From JBFFMO01 sp041390025 (GTDB lineage Bacteria > Myxococcota_A > Bradymonadia > Bradymonadales > Bradymonadaceae): a stretch of 64,000 nucleotides of DNA. The notes beneath the pieces are model-generated. The model did no database searches, was not told the origin of the DNA, and saw only the letters and a list, made by a program, of their open reading frames with translations. The stretch covers positions 186,001-250,000 of the forward strand of contig JAWKQR010000003.1 in NCBI GenBank assembly GCA_041390025.1, given 5' to 3'. Made by a program: the position numbers and the translations under genes. This document shows positions 26,157-34,401 of this stretch, in pieces (within the stretch, counting starts at the first letter, position 1; every line of letters begins with the position of its first letter).

Positions 26157-26766
26157 TTGAATCGCTGCCAAACTGGATGGTGATCGCCGACCCAAGCGCG
26201 GTCGACACCCCTTTTTGGACGCGGTCGAGACCGTACTCGCCGGTGGCGTGTCGTTGATCCGGTTTCGCGCCAAACACCTCGCGGCGTCTGAACAATGGAA
26301 ACTTGGGCGAGCGGTCGCGGAGTTGTGCACAGCGTATCGCGCAAAGCTGCTCGTCAATGACCGCGCGGACCTCGCCTATGTCCTTGGCGCCGATGGCGTG
26401 CACTTGCCGGCCAACGGGCTTCCAATCGAAGCCGCGCGTCGTTTGCTGCCCGATGGGCTGATTGGGGTCTCGTGTCACTCCATCGCCGATGTGATCGAGG
26501 CCGCCGAGGATGGAGCCGACTACGTCACCCTCAGCCCGATTTTCGAAACCTCGTCAAAACCAGGCTATGGGCCTGCGCTCGGCTGCCACAAACTCACCAC
26601 CGCCACCAAAGCCGCGACGATTCCCGTCTTTGCCCTTGGCGGAATCACCCCTGAGCGGGTCGACGAGTGTTTGACACGCGGCGCACACGGCATCGCCATA
26701 ATGGGTGAGTGTCTGGCGCGGCGACATCTCCAAAAACGTCCAAGATTTCTTGCGCGTTTGAGCTAA
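26153..26766 (+). CDS. thiE: ThiE, thiamine phosphate synthase, with an apparent frameshift
   Basis: The natural start is the ATG overlapping thiG's stop: MIESLPNWMVIADPSAVDTP. After residue 20 the reading frame shifts by one at a run of five T (26212-26216). The rest of the protein (FLDAVETVLAGGVSLIRFRAKH onward) is in the next frame and is otherwise complete. It has QxR-type RFRAKH, NDR, DGVHL, SCHS and GGIT motifs of the TIM-barrel ThiE that joins thiazole phosphate to HMP-PP. One more T would restore a 205-residue protein of normal length. TTG at 26215 could start a short form lacking the first strand. Sequence error or recent mutation are both possible. Confidence 0.85.
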
Positions 26767-26795
26767 ACCCCATGCAAATCAATGCGGGAGTTCCG

Positions 26796-27389
26796 ATGAC
26801 AACCAAGACACACGACCAACTCATCAACGCCGCGATGACCCTCTTTGCGGCGAATGATTACGGCAATGTCACCACCCGGAAAATCGTCGCCGAAGCCGGC
26901 GTTGCGCTGCCCACGCTCCACCGGCATTTCGACACCAAAGAAAATCTCTTCCGCGCCATGGTCAAGGAAACCTGCCAGCGGCTTGATGGGATTCGAGATA
27001 CCCTGCTCGACCAACTTTCTGAGGCCGATAACCATCGCCAAATCATCGAGGCGGCCATTCGAACTTTCTTGGAATTCGCGGTCTCGGACCCGCGGCCGCT
27101 CCGCGTGCTCGTACGCATGTCGAGTGACCCAACGGCGCCGCGCGACCAGTACACCGAATCCCGAGACCAGTTTTTGAATTACATGGTGGAATTGTTTCCG
27201 TCGAAACTGCCAACCGACGAATTGCGGCTTCGACTGCAGTTTTTCTTGTTGGGATTTTCGCGGCTTGTGACAGCGGATCGCCAGGAAATCTGCGCGATCG
27301 CGGGCAAAAAGTCGTGGAAAGAAGCGCGGCCGGTTTTGGAAGAAATGCTGATCCGAATGGCGTACGACACTGTTGAGCTCGCGGACTAA
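26796..27389 (+). CDS. TetR/AcrR-family transcriptional regulator
   Basis: The 197-residue protein has an N-terminal TetR helix-turn-helix (VTTRKIVAEAGVALPTLHRH) and a helical ligand domain. GGGAG precedes the ATG by five bases; the longer open frame overlaps thiE. It follows thiE by 29 bases and could be co-transcribed, but there is no reason to think it controls thiamine genes. The ligand and the target genes are unknown. The stop is two bases from that of a convergent lipoprotein gene. Confidence 0.88.
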   Translation: MTTKTHDQLINAAMTLFAANDYGNVTTRKIVAEAGVALPTLHRHFDTKENLFRAMVKETCQRLDGIRDTLLDQLSEADNHRQIIEAAIRTFLEFAVSDPRPLRVLVRMSSDPTAPRDQYTESRDQFLNYMVELFPSKLPTDELRLRLQFFLLGFSRLVTADRQEICAIAGKKSWKEARPVLEEMLIRMAYDTVELAD

Positions 27390-27391
27390 CC

Positions 27392-28834
27392 CTACGGATT
27401 GTAGATGTTCACGAATCGCACAGCCTCGGTATGTGTTTTTGTACCTTGGGAATCTGTGTAGAGCGCCGCATAAATCGCCTCAACGGTGCAACCCGAATCC
27501 ACCACACGAAAATGGACGTCGTGTAAATCGGTGGTTGTCCATCTCCCGGACACCCGTTGCGACAAACCGGGGACCCACTTCCCGCTAATGTCCTGAAAAT
27601 ACGGAATCATTTCCCAATCGTTTGTCAGTGAAGTTGGGTTCTCTTTGACAACGAACAGCATGAACCCTCCAGAAAATGCCGCGAGCCGAACGGCGGTAAT
27701 CTGCTCGTTCGCACGGAACACGATCTGGTAATCAAGAGTTTCGGTGTCCAGAAATCCGGTGGCGGGATTGTAATAGACTCGCTTCAGCTCAAACGTGGGC
27801 ATCACACTTGCGACGGCAAACACATAGGCGTTGTCCCCCATGTATGTGATGTCAAAGGCAAGCGGTGTAGTCGGCGCATTCGGGCTCAAGATCGGACGCT
27901 CGATGTCCTCACCGCAGGAGGGCCCTAGCACCCTCGCACGCGCGTTCCACCCCAAGACACCCTCGGTCGACGTGAACGCCACGAGGTCTCCCGTGGTCGA
28001 TCGAACCACAGAATTCGCCGTCAATTTCGGCTCCGGCACAGCCAGAACCTGACCCGGTGAAAGGTCGTGCACGGGCAGCGAATTCAGGGTCAGTTCGCCC
28101 TCTTTGTCTTCGAGCCACACATAGAAGCCGGCTTCATCCCCTGGCTCGGTCCGAAGCCCCGCGCTGCCAAGGCCAAACAGATGTGTGGGAGGACTATCAT
28201 CTATGCACTGGCCAGAGGTAATGCCAACCTGGTCTTGGCGTGCATCCATCACATAAAAGTGTTTTTCACTCTCCGACGAACGACAATTGGAGCCGGAGAT
28301 ACTCAAAAAATCGCCGAATCCTTCGTCGGCGACAAAGGGCGCATTGTAGACTTCGTCGACTGTTTGCAGTGGGAAACCTTCCCACGAAGACGTTGCCCCG
28401 CGCGTTAAGACCTCGGAGTCCAATATCAGTTCGGCGGTCGACACATTTTGGTCAGTGACCAAGAACACGTTGGGTTGTTGTCTCGCGCCCAACCCAAGGG
28501 CGATTGCAGTGACGTCTTCGTTCACGGGGTCGGCTTCCAACCACTCTTCGCGACTCTGATCGGGTGAGCCGCAATTCGCCACGAGCGTGGGAAAGACTGC
28601 GCTTTCACCCGGGTTCGTGGTCAAACAACTCGAATTGTTGGTGTTTGAATTGTTGGACGCAGAATTGTTCGTGTTCGCGTTGTTCGTTTCATTGTTCGAC
28701 ATCGCGTTGTTTGTCGCGCTGTTCGTGTTGGAATTGTTTGACACTCCCGCCGGATCGAGGTCGCTGAATGTATTGCAGGCCATGGCGTTCAGCGAGACCA
28801 ACCCCAGCATCAGCGCGAAGTTGAAACGGATCAT
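27392..28834 (-). CDS. Asn-rich-linker lipoprotein of unknown function (paralogue A)
   Basis: The 480-residue product has a lipoprotein signal (LGLVSLNAMACNTF), then a linker of about 45 residues built from Asn, Thr and Ser (NNSNTNSATNNAMSNNETNN), then a beta-rich globular domain with scattered cysteines. A propeller-like fold is possible from recurring segments (VVRSTTGDLVAFTSTEGV). It is a paralogue of the protein just upstream: CNTF start, same length, and the shared VRSTTGDLVA and GGFMLF segments. The ATG overlaps the stop of that gene (ATGA). Role unknown; surface or periplasmic. Confidence 0.75.
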   Translation of the reverse strand: MIRFNFALMLGLVSLNAMACNTFSDLDPAGVSNNSNTNSATNNAMSNNETNNANTNNSASNNSNTNNSSCLTTNPGESAVFPTLVANCGSPDQSREEWLEADPVNEDVTAIALGLGARQQPNVFLVTDQNVSTAELILDSEVLTRGATSSWEGFPLQTVDEVYNAPFVADEGFGDFLSISGSNCRSSESEKHFYVMDARQDQVGITSGQCIDDSPPTHLFGLGSAGLRTEPGDEAGFYVWLEDKEGELTLNSLPVHDLSPGQVLAVPEPKLTANSVVRSTTGDLVAFTSTEGVLGWNARARVLGPSCGEDIERPILSPNAPTTPLAFDITYMGDNAYVFAVASVMPTFELKRVYYNPATGFLDTETLDYQIVFRANEQITAVRLAAFSGGFMLFVVKENPTSLTNDWEMIPYFQDISGKWVPGLSQRVSGRWTTTDLHDVHFRVVDSGCTVEAIYAALYTDSQGTKTHTEAVRFVNIYNP

Positions 28835-30273
28835 TGTGCGCTCAACAGACCGGGGAAAGATCCCCCTTCAATGTTTCTGCGGTCCGATACGCCGTCGAAG
28901 CGTGTAGCGATGAGGGCTGTCACGCCACAGCCGGTCGAGTCGACGGCGGCAGCCATCTCCACGTCCTGAAGCGTCACGTTCCTATCATAGTGGTGGCTCA
29001 CAACCGCTGGCTGTGGGCTCCAATCCCCACTCGTCGCACCGAAGAGGTAGGGCGTCATGTACCACCAAGAATCACCGGCATCTTGTCTCTCTTCGCGAAA
29101 CAGCATGAACCCGCCGTCGAACGCAGCAAGCCTCACTGTGGTGACGCTGCGACCGGGATCGATGTCGGGACTCTCGACCCCGCCGTCGATCGTGAAGCCG
29201 CCGTCTTCTGGGTTGAAACGCACCCTCACCAGACTGACACCGTTTTCTCGGACCTGTGCGAAGACGTAGGTGTTGTCTCCCAAGTACACGAGATCAAACT
29301 CGACCCGAGGGACTGCCTGCGACGCGGGCATTGAACGTGGTGCTGAATTGTCAATTAAGAGCGGCTCGAGGGCGCCAATGTTGCAGCGATCCGAGTCTTG
29401 CCCGAAGGTGGCCTGCCATAGTTTTACACCTGCGGTCGTGGAATACGCGACCAAATCCCCCGTGGTCGATCGGATTGTGGACTCCTCGGTCAAATCTTCG
29501 TCCGGAATCCTCAGAATGCTGGTCGGGTCAAAACTCTCAAGCGGCATCGCATTGACCACAAGCTGGTCACCAAAACGCTCGATCCAGACGTACTGAGCCG
29601 CGCTTCCACTGGTTGTGCCTGCGCTTCCGATGGCAAAAATTGGAGTGTCAGCTGGCGCAGCGCACACATCCGTGATTGAGGCCTCTCTTCCATCGGACGC
29701 AGTCAGGGTCAAGAGTGTCTGTGTCCCGTTGACGCAATTAGGGTTTTCCACGAACGCGTAAAATCGTCCGTTGCCAAAGGGTGCGAGATGTAGCTCCCGA
29801 GCGCCCTCACGTTGCGGAAATGTTGTGTCATTCGTGACGGTAGCCTGGTCCAATGTCGCGGATCTCGCGATCACCCCACTCTCCGTGACATACGCCGCCA
29901 GAAAACGTCCATCTGCTTCTGCGCGGATGGATACGTCGTTGGTAGCGTCGCCTGAACGTTGTCCATCCAGATGTTTGGGCTCAGTTCGCATGCCCGAGCA
30001 TGTGTCGTTCCGGGTTGGCCACGCGACCTGCTCCACGCTGCCCATCGGCTTTTTCGAGGGTCGCGAAAAACACGCCTCCGGGGTCTGGTTGTTCGTACCC
30101 GGCGTCTCGTTGTTCGTCCCCGACGTCTGGTTGTTCGTACCCGACGTCTGGTTGTTCGTACCCGTCGTCTGGTTGTTCGTAACCGACGGGTTGCCGGAGT
30201 CCTCCAGTTCGCCAAAGGTGTTGCAGCCGCAGACGGTCAACATGAAGGTGATGGGAAAAACGAATCGAAACAC
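28831..30273 (-). CDS. Asn/Thr-linker lipoprotein of unknown function (paralogue B)
   Basis: Also 480 residues, it starts with GTG behind AGAGG, has a lipoprotein signal (ITFMLTVCGCNTF) and a linker of seven-residue repeats (NNQTSGT) before a beta-rich domain like that of the downstream paralogue. Shared segments include IRSTTGDLVAYSTTAGV, LVYLGDNTYVFA and AFDGGFMLF. The pair arose by tandem duplication and is translationally coupled. No functional motif visible. Confidence 0.75.
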   Translation of the reverse strand: MFRFVFPITFMLTVCGCNTFGELEDSGNPSVTNNQTTGTNNQTSGTNNQTSGTNNETPGTNNQTPEACFSRPSKKPMGSVEQVAWPTRNDTCSGMRTEPKHLDGQRSGDATNDVSIRAEADGRFLAAYVTESGVIARSATLDQATVTNDTTFPQREGARELHLAPFGNGRFYAFVENPNCVNGTQTLLTLTASDGREASITDVCAAPADTPIFAIGSAGTTSGSAAQYVWIERFGDQLVVNAMPLESFDPTSILRIPDEDLTEESTIRSTTGDLVAYSTTAGVKLWQATFGQDSDRCNIGALEPLLIDNSAPRSMPASQAVPRVEFDLVYLGDNTYVFAQVRENGVSLVRVRFNPEDGGFTIDGGVESPDIDPGRSVTTVRLAAFDGGFMLFREERQDAGDSWWYMTPYLFGATSGDWSPQPAVVSHHYDRNVTLQDVEMAAAVDSTGCGVTALIATRFDGVSDRRNIEGGSFPGLLSAQ

Positions 30274-30405
30274 AAGAACCTCTTTCAGTGGCGACCAGAC
30301 ACGTCGATCAACGTCTCACCCTATTGCATACGTTGGCAGCATTCGAGCGCGGACACGAGCGTTAGTCCTCATCAGGCTAAACGCCACGGTTCACGAAACG
30401 ACTCA

Positions 30406-31008
30406 TCAAAATCCAATGCCCGTGGTGTACCAATCCCAGAACTGTGGCCACTGATAAACCGCGTCGGTGTAGGTCAGAATCGCGCCACCCAAAATGGCGA
30501 TGGCGTAGGGCACCTTGTTGCGCTCATCCTTTTCGAGCGATTCCTTGAGCACCGCTTGTTTGTAGATGATCAGACGGTACCAACCGCGAATGTAGCGTCC
30601 CATCTTCTTGAGCATCTCGATCAAGTAGCCGTTGGCGATGGCCATGACGAGCCCAAGGATCGCACCGATCCAGACCGAATAAAACGTGATTTCGCCTAGC
30701 GCTTGCACACCCAGCGCGGCACCCACGGCCATCAACAGCTTGACGTCGCCGCCCCCGATCCAGCCAAACGGCATCATCACAAGACCAATGACAAACGCCA
30801 ACACGAAGCCGATCGCGCCGTCACCAAGGCCCGGCAGCCCCTGCACAATCAGGTGCAGCGCGAGCCCCACCACCATCGCCGGGTAGGTGACCTTGTTGTA
30901 GACCTTGCGCACCTTCCAGTCGGTCCACGCGCTGTAGAGCAGCAACCCACTCAACGGGACAAGGATGAGCCATTGAGCCCATGGCTCAAGCGTGACGAGC
31001 TCGTCCAT
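30406..31008 (-). CDS. Type IV prepilin peptidase, CpaA/TadV-like (A24)
   Basis: The 200-residue polytopic membrane protein has the A24 features: an N-terminal Asp after the first helix (YSAWTDWKVRKVYN) and the second catalytic Asp in GGGDVK. It lacks the methylase domain of PilD, as in CpaA/TadV, and would cleave class III prepilin leaders for Tad/Flp pili. No pilin or assembly gene is in the window. It ends a chain of overlapping minus-strand genes; the start shares one base with the stop of the GNAT gene. Confidence 0.88.
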   Translation of the reverse strand: MDELVTLEPWAQWLILVPLSGLLLYSAWTDWKVRKVYNKVTYPAMVVGLALHLIVQGLPGLGDGAIGFVLAFVIGLVMMPFGWIGGGDVKLLMAVGAALGVQALGEITFYSVWIGAILGLVMAIANGYLIEMLKKMGRYIRGWYRLIIYKQAVLKESLEKDERNKVPYAIAILGGAILTYTDAVYQWPQFWDWYTTGIGF

Positions 31009-31838
31009 CAGACCTCCCGGAGCAGCAGTTCGCCGGCGCCGGCGAAACGCTCACGCAGCTCTCGACGCCCGTCGTCCATCAGCTCGATGGCGATCTTTCC
31101 TTCCCCGCTCATCAAACGACCATCGGAGCCCGAGCGGTCGTCGTGATTGGGCACGACAAACTGGTGCCAGCAGAACGGAATCGCACCTTCGACGATGTGG
31201 CCCATCAGGTGGCCGCGCGCCACGAGCCCGCCACGATAAGACGCCTCGACCACGGTTCCGGTCTGCGTGAAATAGAACACACTGCCAAGCGGCAGCGTCG
31301 CTTCCTGCGTGTCGTTTTGAATCAAGCGAAACGCGGAGTTGTCCAGGCCTCGTTGCGCGTGGTCGCCATACAGCCGTGCCATCCGCGTGCCGTTGGGCTG
31401 CGCCTGATAGAGCGGATGGTCGTTGACCTCTTTGGGCACATCCAAGGGATCGATGGTTTTGTACCCGAGGCTCCAAAACAGGTGGCGCGCATTCCCTGAG
31501 CTCGTCGTCAGCCAAAAGCCTTTGACCGCCTGCTGGTCCACAAGCTGCCCCATCGCCGCCGCGAGTAACCCCCCACCGATGCCGCTGCCACGCGTCGATG
31601 GCGCCACCCCGAGCGAGTGCACGATGGCGTTGCCGGTCTCGTGTATCGTCCAACCCACGCAAGCTGCGACACCGCCCGCCCGCGTGCAGGCGAGCAGGTA
31701 ACGCGGGTCGGACCATCCCTCGATCTCGTCGCCCAGATAGGGCTCAAGCCCACAGGCCTCGAGCAGGGGCGTTACGGTTTTGGCATCGTCGGAGTACTCC
31801 AGACGAAATCCCATTTGCGTGATGTGGTCACTGAGCAT
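31008..31838 (-). CDS. GNAT-family acetyltransferase
   Basis: The 276-residue protein has the acetyl-CoA loop VAPSTRGSGIGGGLL (consensus Q/RxxGxG/A) near residue 85 and the rest of a GNAT fold up to about residue 145. A second domain of about 120 residues without clear family follows. The ATG overlaps the stop of the next upstream gene by one base; ATG at 31814 (MGFRLEY) is an alternative. The substrate is unknown. Confidence 0.75.
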   Translation of the reverse strand: MLSDHITQMGFRLEYSDDAKTVTPLLEACGLEPYLGDEIEGWSDPRYLLACTRAGGVAACVGWTIHETGNAIVHSLGVAPSTRGSGIGGGLLAAAMGQLVDQQAVKGFWLTTSSGNARHLFWSLGYKTIDPLDVPKEVNDHPLYQAQPNGTRMARLYGDHAQRGLDNSAFRLIQNDTQEATLPLGSVFYFTQTGTVVEASYRGGLVARGHLMGHIVEGAIPFCWHQFVVPNHDDRSGSDGRLMSGEGKIAIELMDDGRRELRERFAGAGELLLREV

Positions 31839-32782
31839 CAGGGCTCCGGTGGTGCTTCTTCGAATTTTGGACGGGACTCGGGTTTGCAGTCGGTGGCTTT
31901 GGCAGCATCGACGGCTTTGGCGACCTCAGCATCGCTTACGGTGGGCAATTGCGCGATGGCGGCACAGACGGCGTCAAACGCCAATCCCTTGCGCTCCATC
32001 AACATCTTCTGCTCACCGGGGCGCTCGGCGCGTTGTTTTTCGAGGTCTGCCGTGTAGGTCTCGACGGTTTTGGTGTCTTTTTCTTTTTCAGCGGCGCGAA
32101 TGGCCGATTCGAGCCATTCGTCCTGCCCGCCGAGGCCGTCGTAGGCGTCTTGGAGCTTGGTCATGTAACGCTTGTAGGCGTCGATGTATGTCAGCATCAT
32201 TTTGGCCTGAGCATCTGGGCTTTTGGCCTTCGCCCACGCAAGGTTCGCCTCGTAGACCGCCTTTGCGTCGCCAAGGCCCGCGGGGTCGACCTTGTCCTTG
32301 CCACGCTGTTTGTCGCGAAGCTTCATGGCTTGCTCAACGCGCGTGATGCGAATCCACGAATTGTCCGGCAGACCGTCCTCGGCCTTGCCGAGCGCGTCGA
32401 CGGCCTTCTTCATCGATTCTTCGTCGGGATCCGAGACGTTGAGCGCCGACAGCGCATCGCTCATCGGTTCATAGTCCACCTCGGTCAGGATCCACACGCC
32501 ATGTTCGTCGTGGATCTTGAACAACCACAGGTACGGGCCCGTCTTGGCGACGGCGTGGAACTCGTCCGTGCGTTTGACGTCGGTGACCGGAAGTTCACAC
32601 ACCTCGCGAAGAATGGGGGATTTTTCGTCGTCGATTTCGACGTCAAAAAACACGCCTTCGGCCGCCTTACACTTCGTAAGCTGACCTTCCACAATGCGGG
32701 TAAGTTTCTCTTCGTCGCTGGTCTGGCAGGCTACCGCGCCAGCCAACACCAACAACATCGCGGTTGTTTTCCAAGTTTTCAT
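31838..32782 (-). CDS. Putative lipoprotein of unknown function
   Basis: The 314-residue product starts MKTWKTTAMLLVLAGAVACQ, a clear lipoprotein signal. The ATG at 32782 follows GGAAAGAG; ATG 32788 two codons upstream is possible. The rest is a soluble, highly charged helical protein (residues 20-150 mixed, then long helices around LAWAKAKSPDAQAKMM) ending EAPPEP. I recognise no domain. It lies between a MYXO-CTERM-like protein and a GNAT gene in one minus-strand chain. Confidence 0.65.
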   Translation of the reverse strand: MKTWKTTAMLLVLAGAVACQTSDEEKLTRIVEGQLTKCKAAEGVFFDVEIDDEKSPILREVCELPVTDVKRTDEFHAVAKTGPYLWLFKIHDEHGVWILTEVDYEPMSDALSALNVSDPDEESMKKAVDALGKAEDGLPDNSWIRITRVEQAMKLRDKQRGKDKVDPAGLGDAKAVYEANLAWAKAKSPDAQAKMMLTYIDAYKRYMTKLQDAYDGLGGQDEWLESAIRAAEKEKDTKTVETYTADLEKQRAERPGEQKMLMERKGLAFDAVCAAIAQLPTVSDAEVAKAVDAAKATDCKPESRPKFEEAPPEP

Positions 32783-32844
32783 GATCATCTCTTTCCAAGT
32801 CGAACCGATAACAAAACATTGTGCCCGCGAAGTGGCAAGGCAAT

Positions 32845-33849
32845 TCAGTGCATGCGGCGGCGCCAAAACCCGAGCAACAACCACCAAGGTACGACGCTGC
32901 CACAGCCATCCGAGGAACGCGCGGGTGTCGGTGGTGGGGTGCCCACGTCGGGCGTCGAACCACTGTCTTCAGCATTGGCGTTGCCCACATCGCCAGCCTG
33001 CACGTCCATGTCGGCCTGACCCACGTCGGGCGCGTCCACCGCGGCACACGCGTAGCGCATCACCTTGGCGTTGACCGCCTCGCCGATGGTCACCACCCCC
33101 GGCTGGTCTTTGAGGTACACGACCGCCTCACCCTGCATTTCTGCCGCATACGGAAGATAGCGCGGTGAGACAAACGCGTCCTCGATGCGGCCATTCACAG
33201 TGAACTCGGCGATCGAAAAGTAACCACGGACCAAGATCTTGGTGCCGTCCTCGGAAAGGTCCGCACCCGTGACGGCCAGAGGCTCGGTCATCGTCGCCAC
33301 CTGCTCCGCCGTTTGGATCTCGGTGGTGTTCCACGGAACGCGAAACACCTGAGTCAAGTTCCCCTCTTTGGACACGATGTACACCGCGTCTTGGACGGCA
33401 AAAACGCCTTCGGCATCCACGGGATCGGCCGGATAACGAAAGGTCGTGGTTTCGACCGTGACGTCTTGTGGGGTTGTCGGCTCGACAAACCGGTGCAGCT
33501 GCAACTCTTGGCGGTTTGTGCTGTTGTTTCCGATGTCGGCGACGATCAGACAGGCTCCTTGGGGACACGGAGCGTTGGTCATGTCCTCGAAATCGGTCGC
33601 GGTCACGCCCAAAAGATTCCACGTCCCCAGGATTTCGCCAGTCGTCGAAACCTTAAAAACACGCGCGGTATCGCCTGAGTCGTTGTGCGCCCAAAGGTTC
33701 CCGTCGCTCGCCCGTGCCAGACCACTGAGCTCGTTTAGGCGGGCGTCATTGAGACGACCGACCTCAACGCCCTTGACGTACGACTCGCAGGGTTCGGCGT
33801 AGCCTGTTGCGGCCCACAGCAGGGCCCCAGCCAGCACAAACCACTTCAT
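32845..33849 (-). CDS. Secreted beta-propeller-like protein with MYXO-CTERM-like sorting signal
   Basis: The 334-residue product has an N-terminal signal peptide (MKWFVLAGALLWAATGYA). A propeller-like domain follows with repeated DGNLWAHNDSGD and ADIGNNSTNRQ type motifs, similar to esterase-like or phytase-like propellers. The linker is Asp/Pro rich. The C-terminus reads SDGCGSVVPWWLLLGFWRRRMH: Cys, hydrophobic helix and Arg cluster, as in the MYXO-CTERM sorting signal of Myxococcota. The protein is therefore probably sorted to the cell surface. The ATG overlaps the stop of the preceding lipoprotein gene. Confidence 0.75.
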   Translation of the reverse strand: MKWFVLAGALLWAATGYAEPCESYVKGVEVGRLNDARLNELSGLARASDGNLWAHNDSGDTARVFKVSTTGEILGTWNLLGVTATDFEDMTNAPCPQGACLIVADIGNNSTNRQELQLHRFVEPTTPQDVTVETTTFRYPADPVDAEGVFAVQDAVYIVSKEGNLTQVFRVPWNTTEIQTAEQVATMTEPLAVTGADLSEDGTKILVRGYFSIAEFTVNGRIEDAFVSPRYLPYAAEMQGEAVVYLKDQPGVVTIGEAVNAKVMRYACAAVDAPDVGQADMDVQAGDVGNANAEDSGSTPDVGTPPPTPARSSDGCGSVVPWWLLLGFWRRRMH

Positions 33850-34382
33850 GGAGCGGCCTCGGCCTGGTTGGTCTGTTCTAACGTCTGAGCCTGATCCGTG
33901 GCGTTGTTGGTGGCGGCGGGCTGATTGTTGGTCTGTGAGGCTTTGGCGGCTTTCGCGGCTTCCTCGGCGACCTTCTTTTTGCGGTCGCGCCATTCGTCTT
34001 TGGTCATGGTCTCTTGGCGTAGCCAAAGGCCGCCGACCTGAACCCAGCGGTCCACGAACTTGTCCTTCTTGACGACCATGGACTCGGTGTACCACTCCAT
34101 CTCGTACTCGACGTCGGCGGTTGGCCCGTCAAAAATGACGTTGCGCGAGTCGATGTTGACGATCTTGTAGTCCTCGCCGCGCTCTTCGAGCTCCCCAAGG
34201 AACGCCTGTTTGAAGGCCGGGTCGACGTATTGGGCGGCTTGCTCCCACAACCCCCAACGCATCTTCATGTTGTAGTCGGTCAGCGTTTCTTTGAGGTCGG
34301 TCGTCGCTTTGGCGTCGACGTTTTTTTGGGCCGGGGTGCAAGCAGAGAGCACCAACATTAGCCCCAGAATCCATGCGCGCAT
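33846..34382 (-). CDS. Small lipoprotein of unknown function
   Basis: The 178-residue product begins MRAWILGLMLVLSACTPAQ, a lipoprotein signal. The mature part is a helix-beta domain with the segment YEMEWYTESMVVKKDKFVDR, followed by a Lys/Ala helix and an Asn/Thr/Gln-rich tail (NNQPAATNNATDQAQTLEQT). The ATG at 34382 is chosen; the upstream extension includes no signal. It overlaps the propeller protein gene by four bases. No function inferred. Confidence 0.7.
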   Translation of the reverse strand: MRAWILGLMLVLSACTPAQKNVDAKATTDLKETLTDYNMKMRWGLWEQAAQYVDPAFKQAFLGELEERGEDYKIVNIDSRNVIFDGPTADVEYEMEWYTESMVVKKDKFVDRWVQVGGLWLRQETMTKDEWRDRKKKVAEEAAKAAKASQTNNQPAATNNATDQAQTLEQTNQAEAAP

Positions 34383-34401
34383 GTGAACATCCGTGTTCAG
34401 G

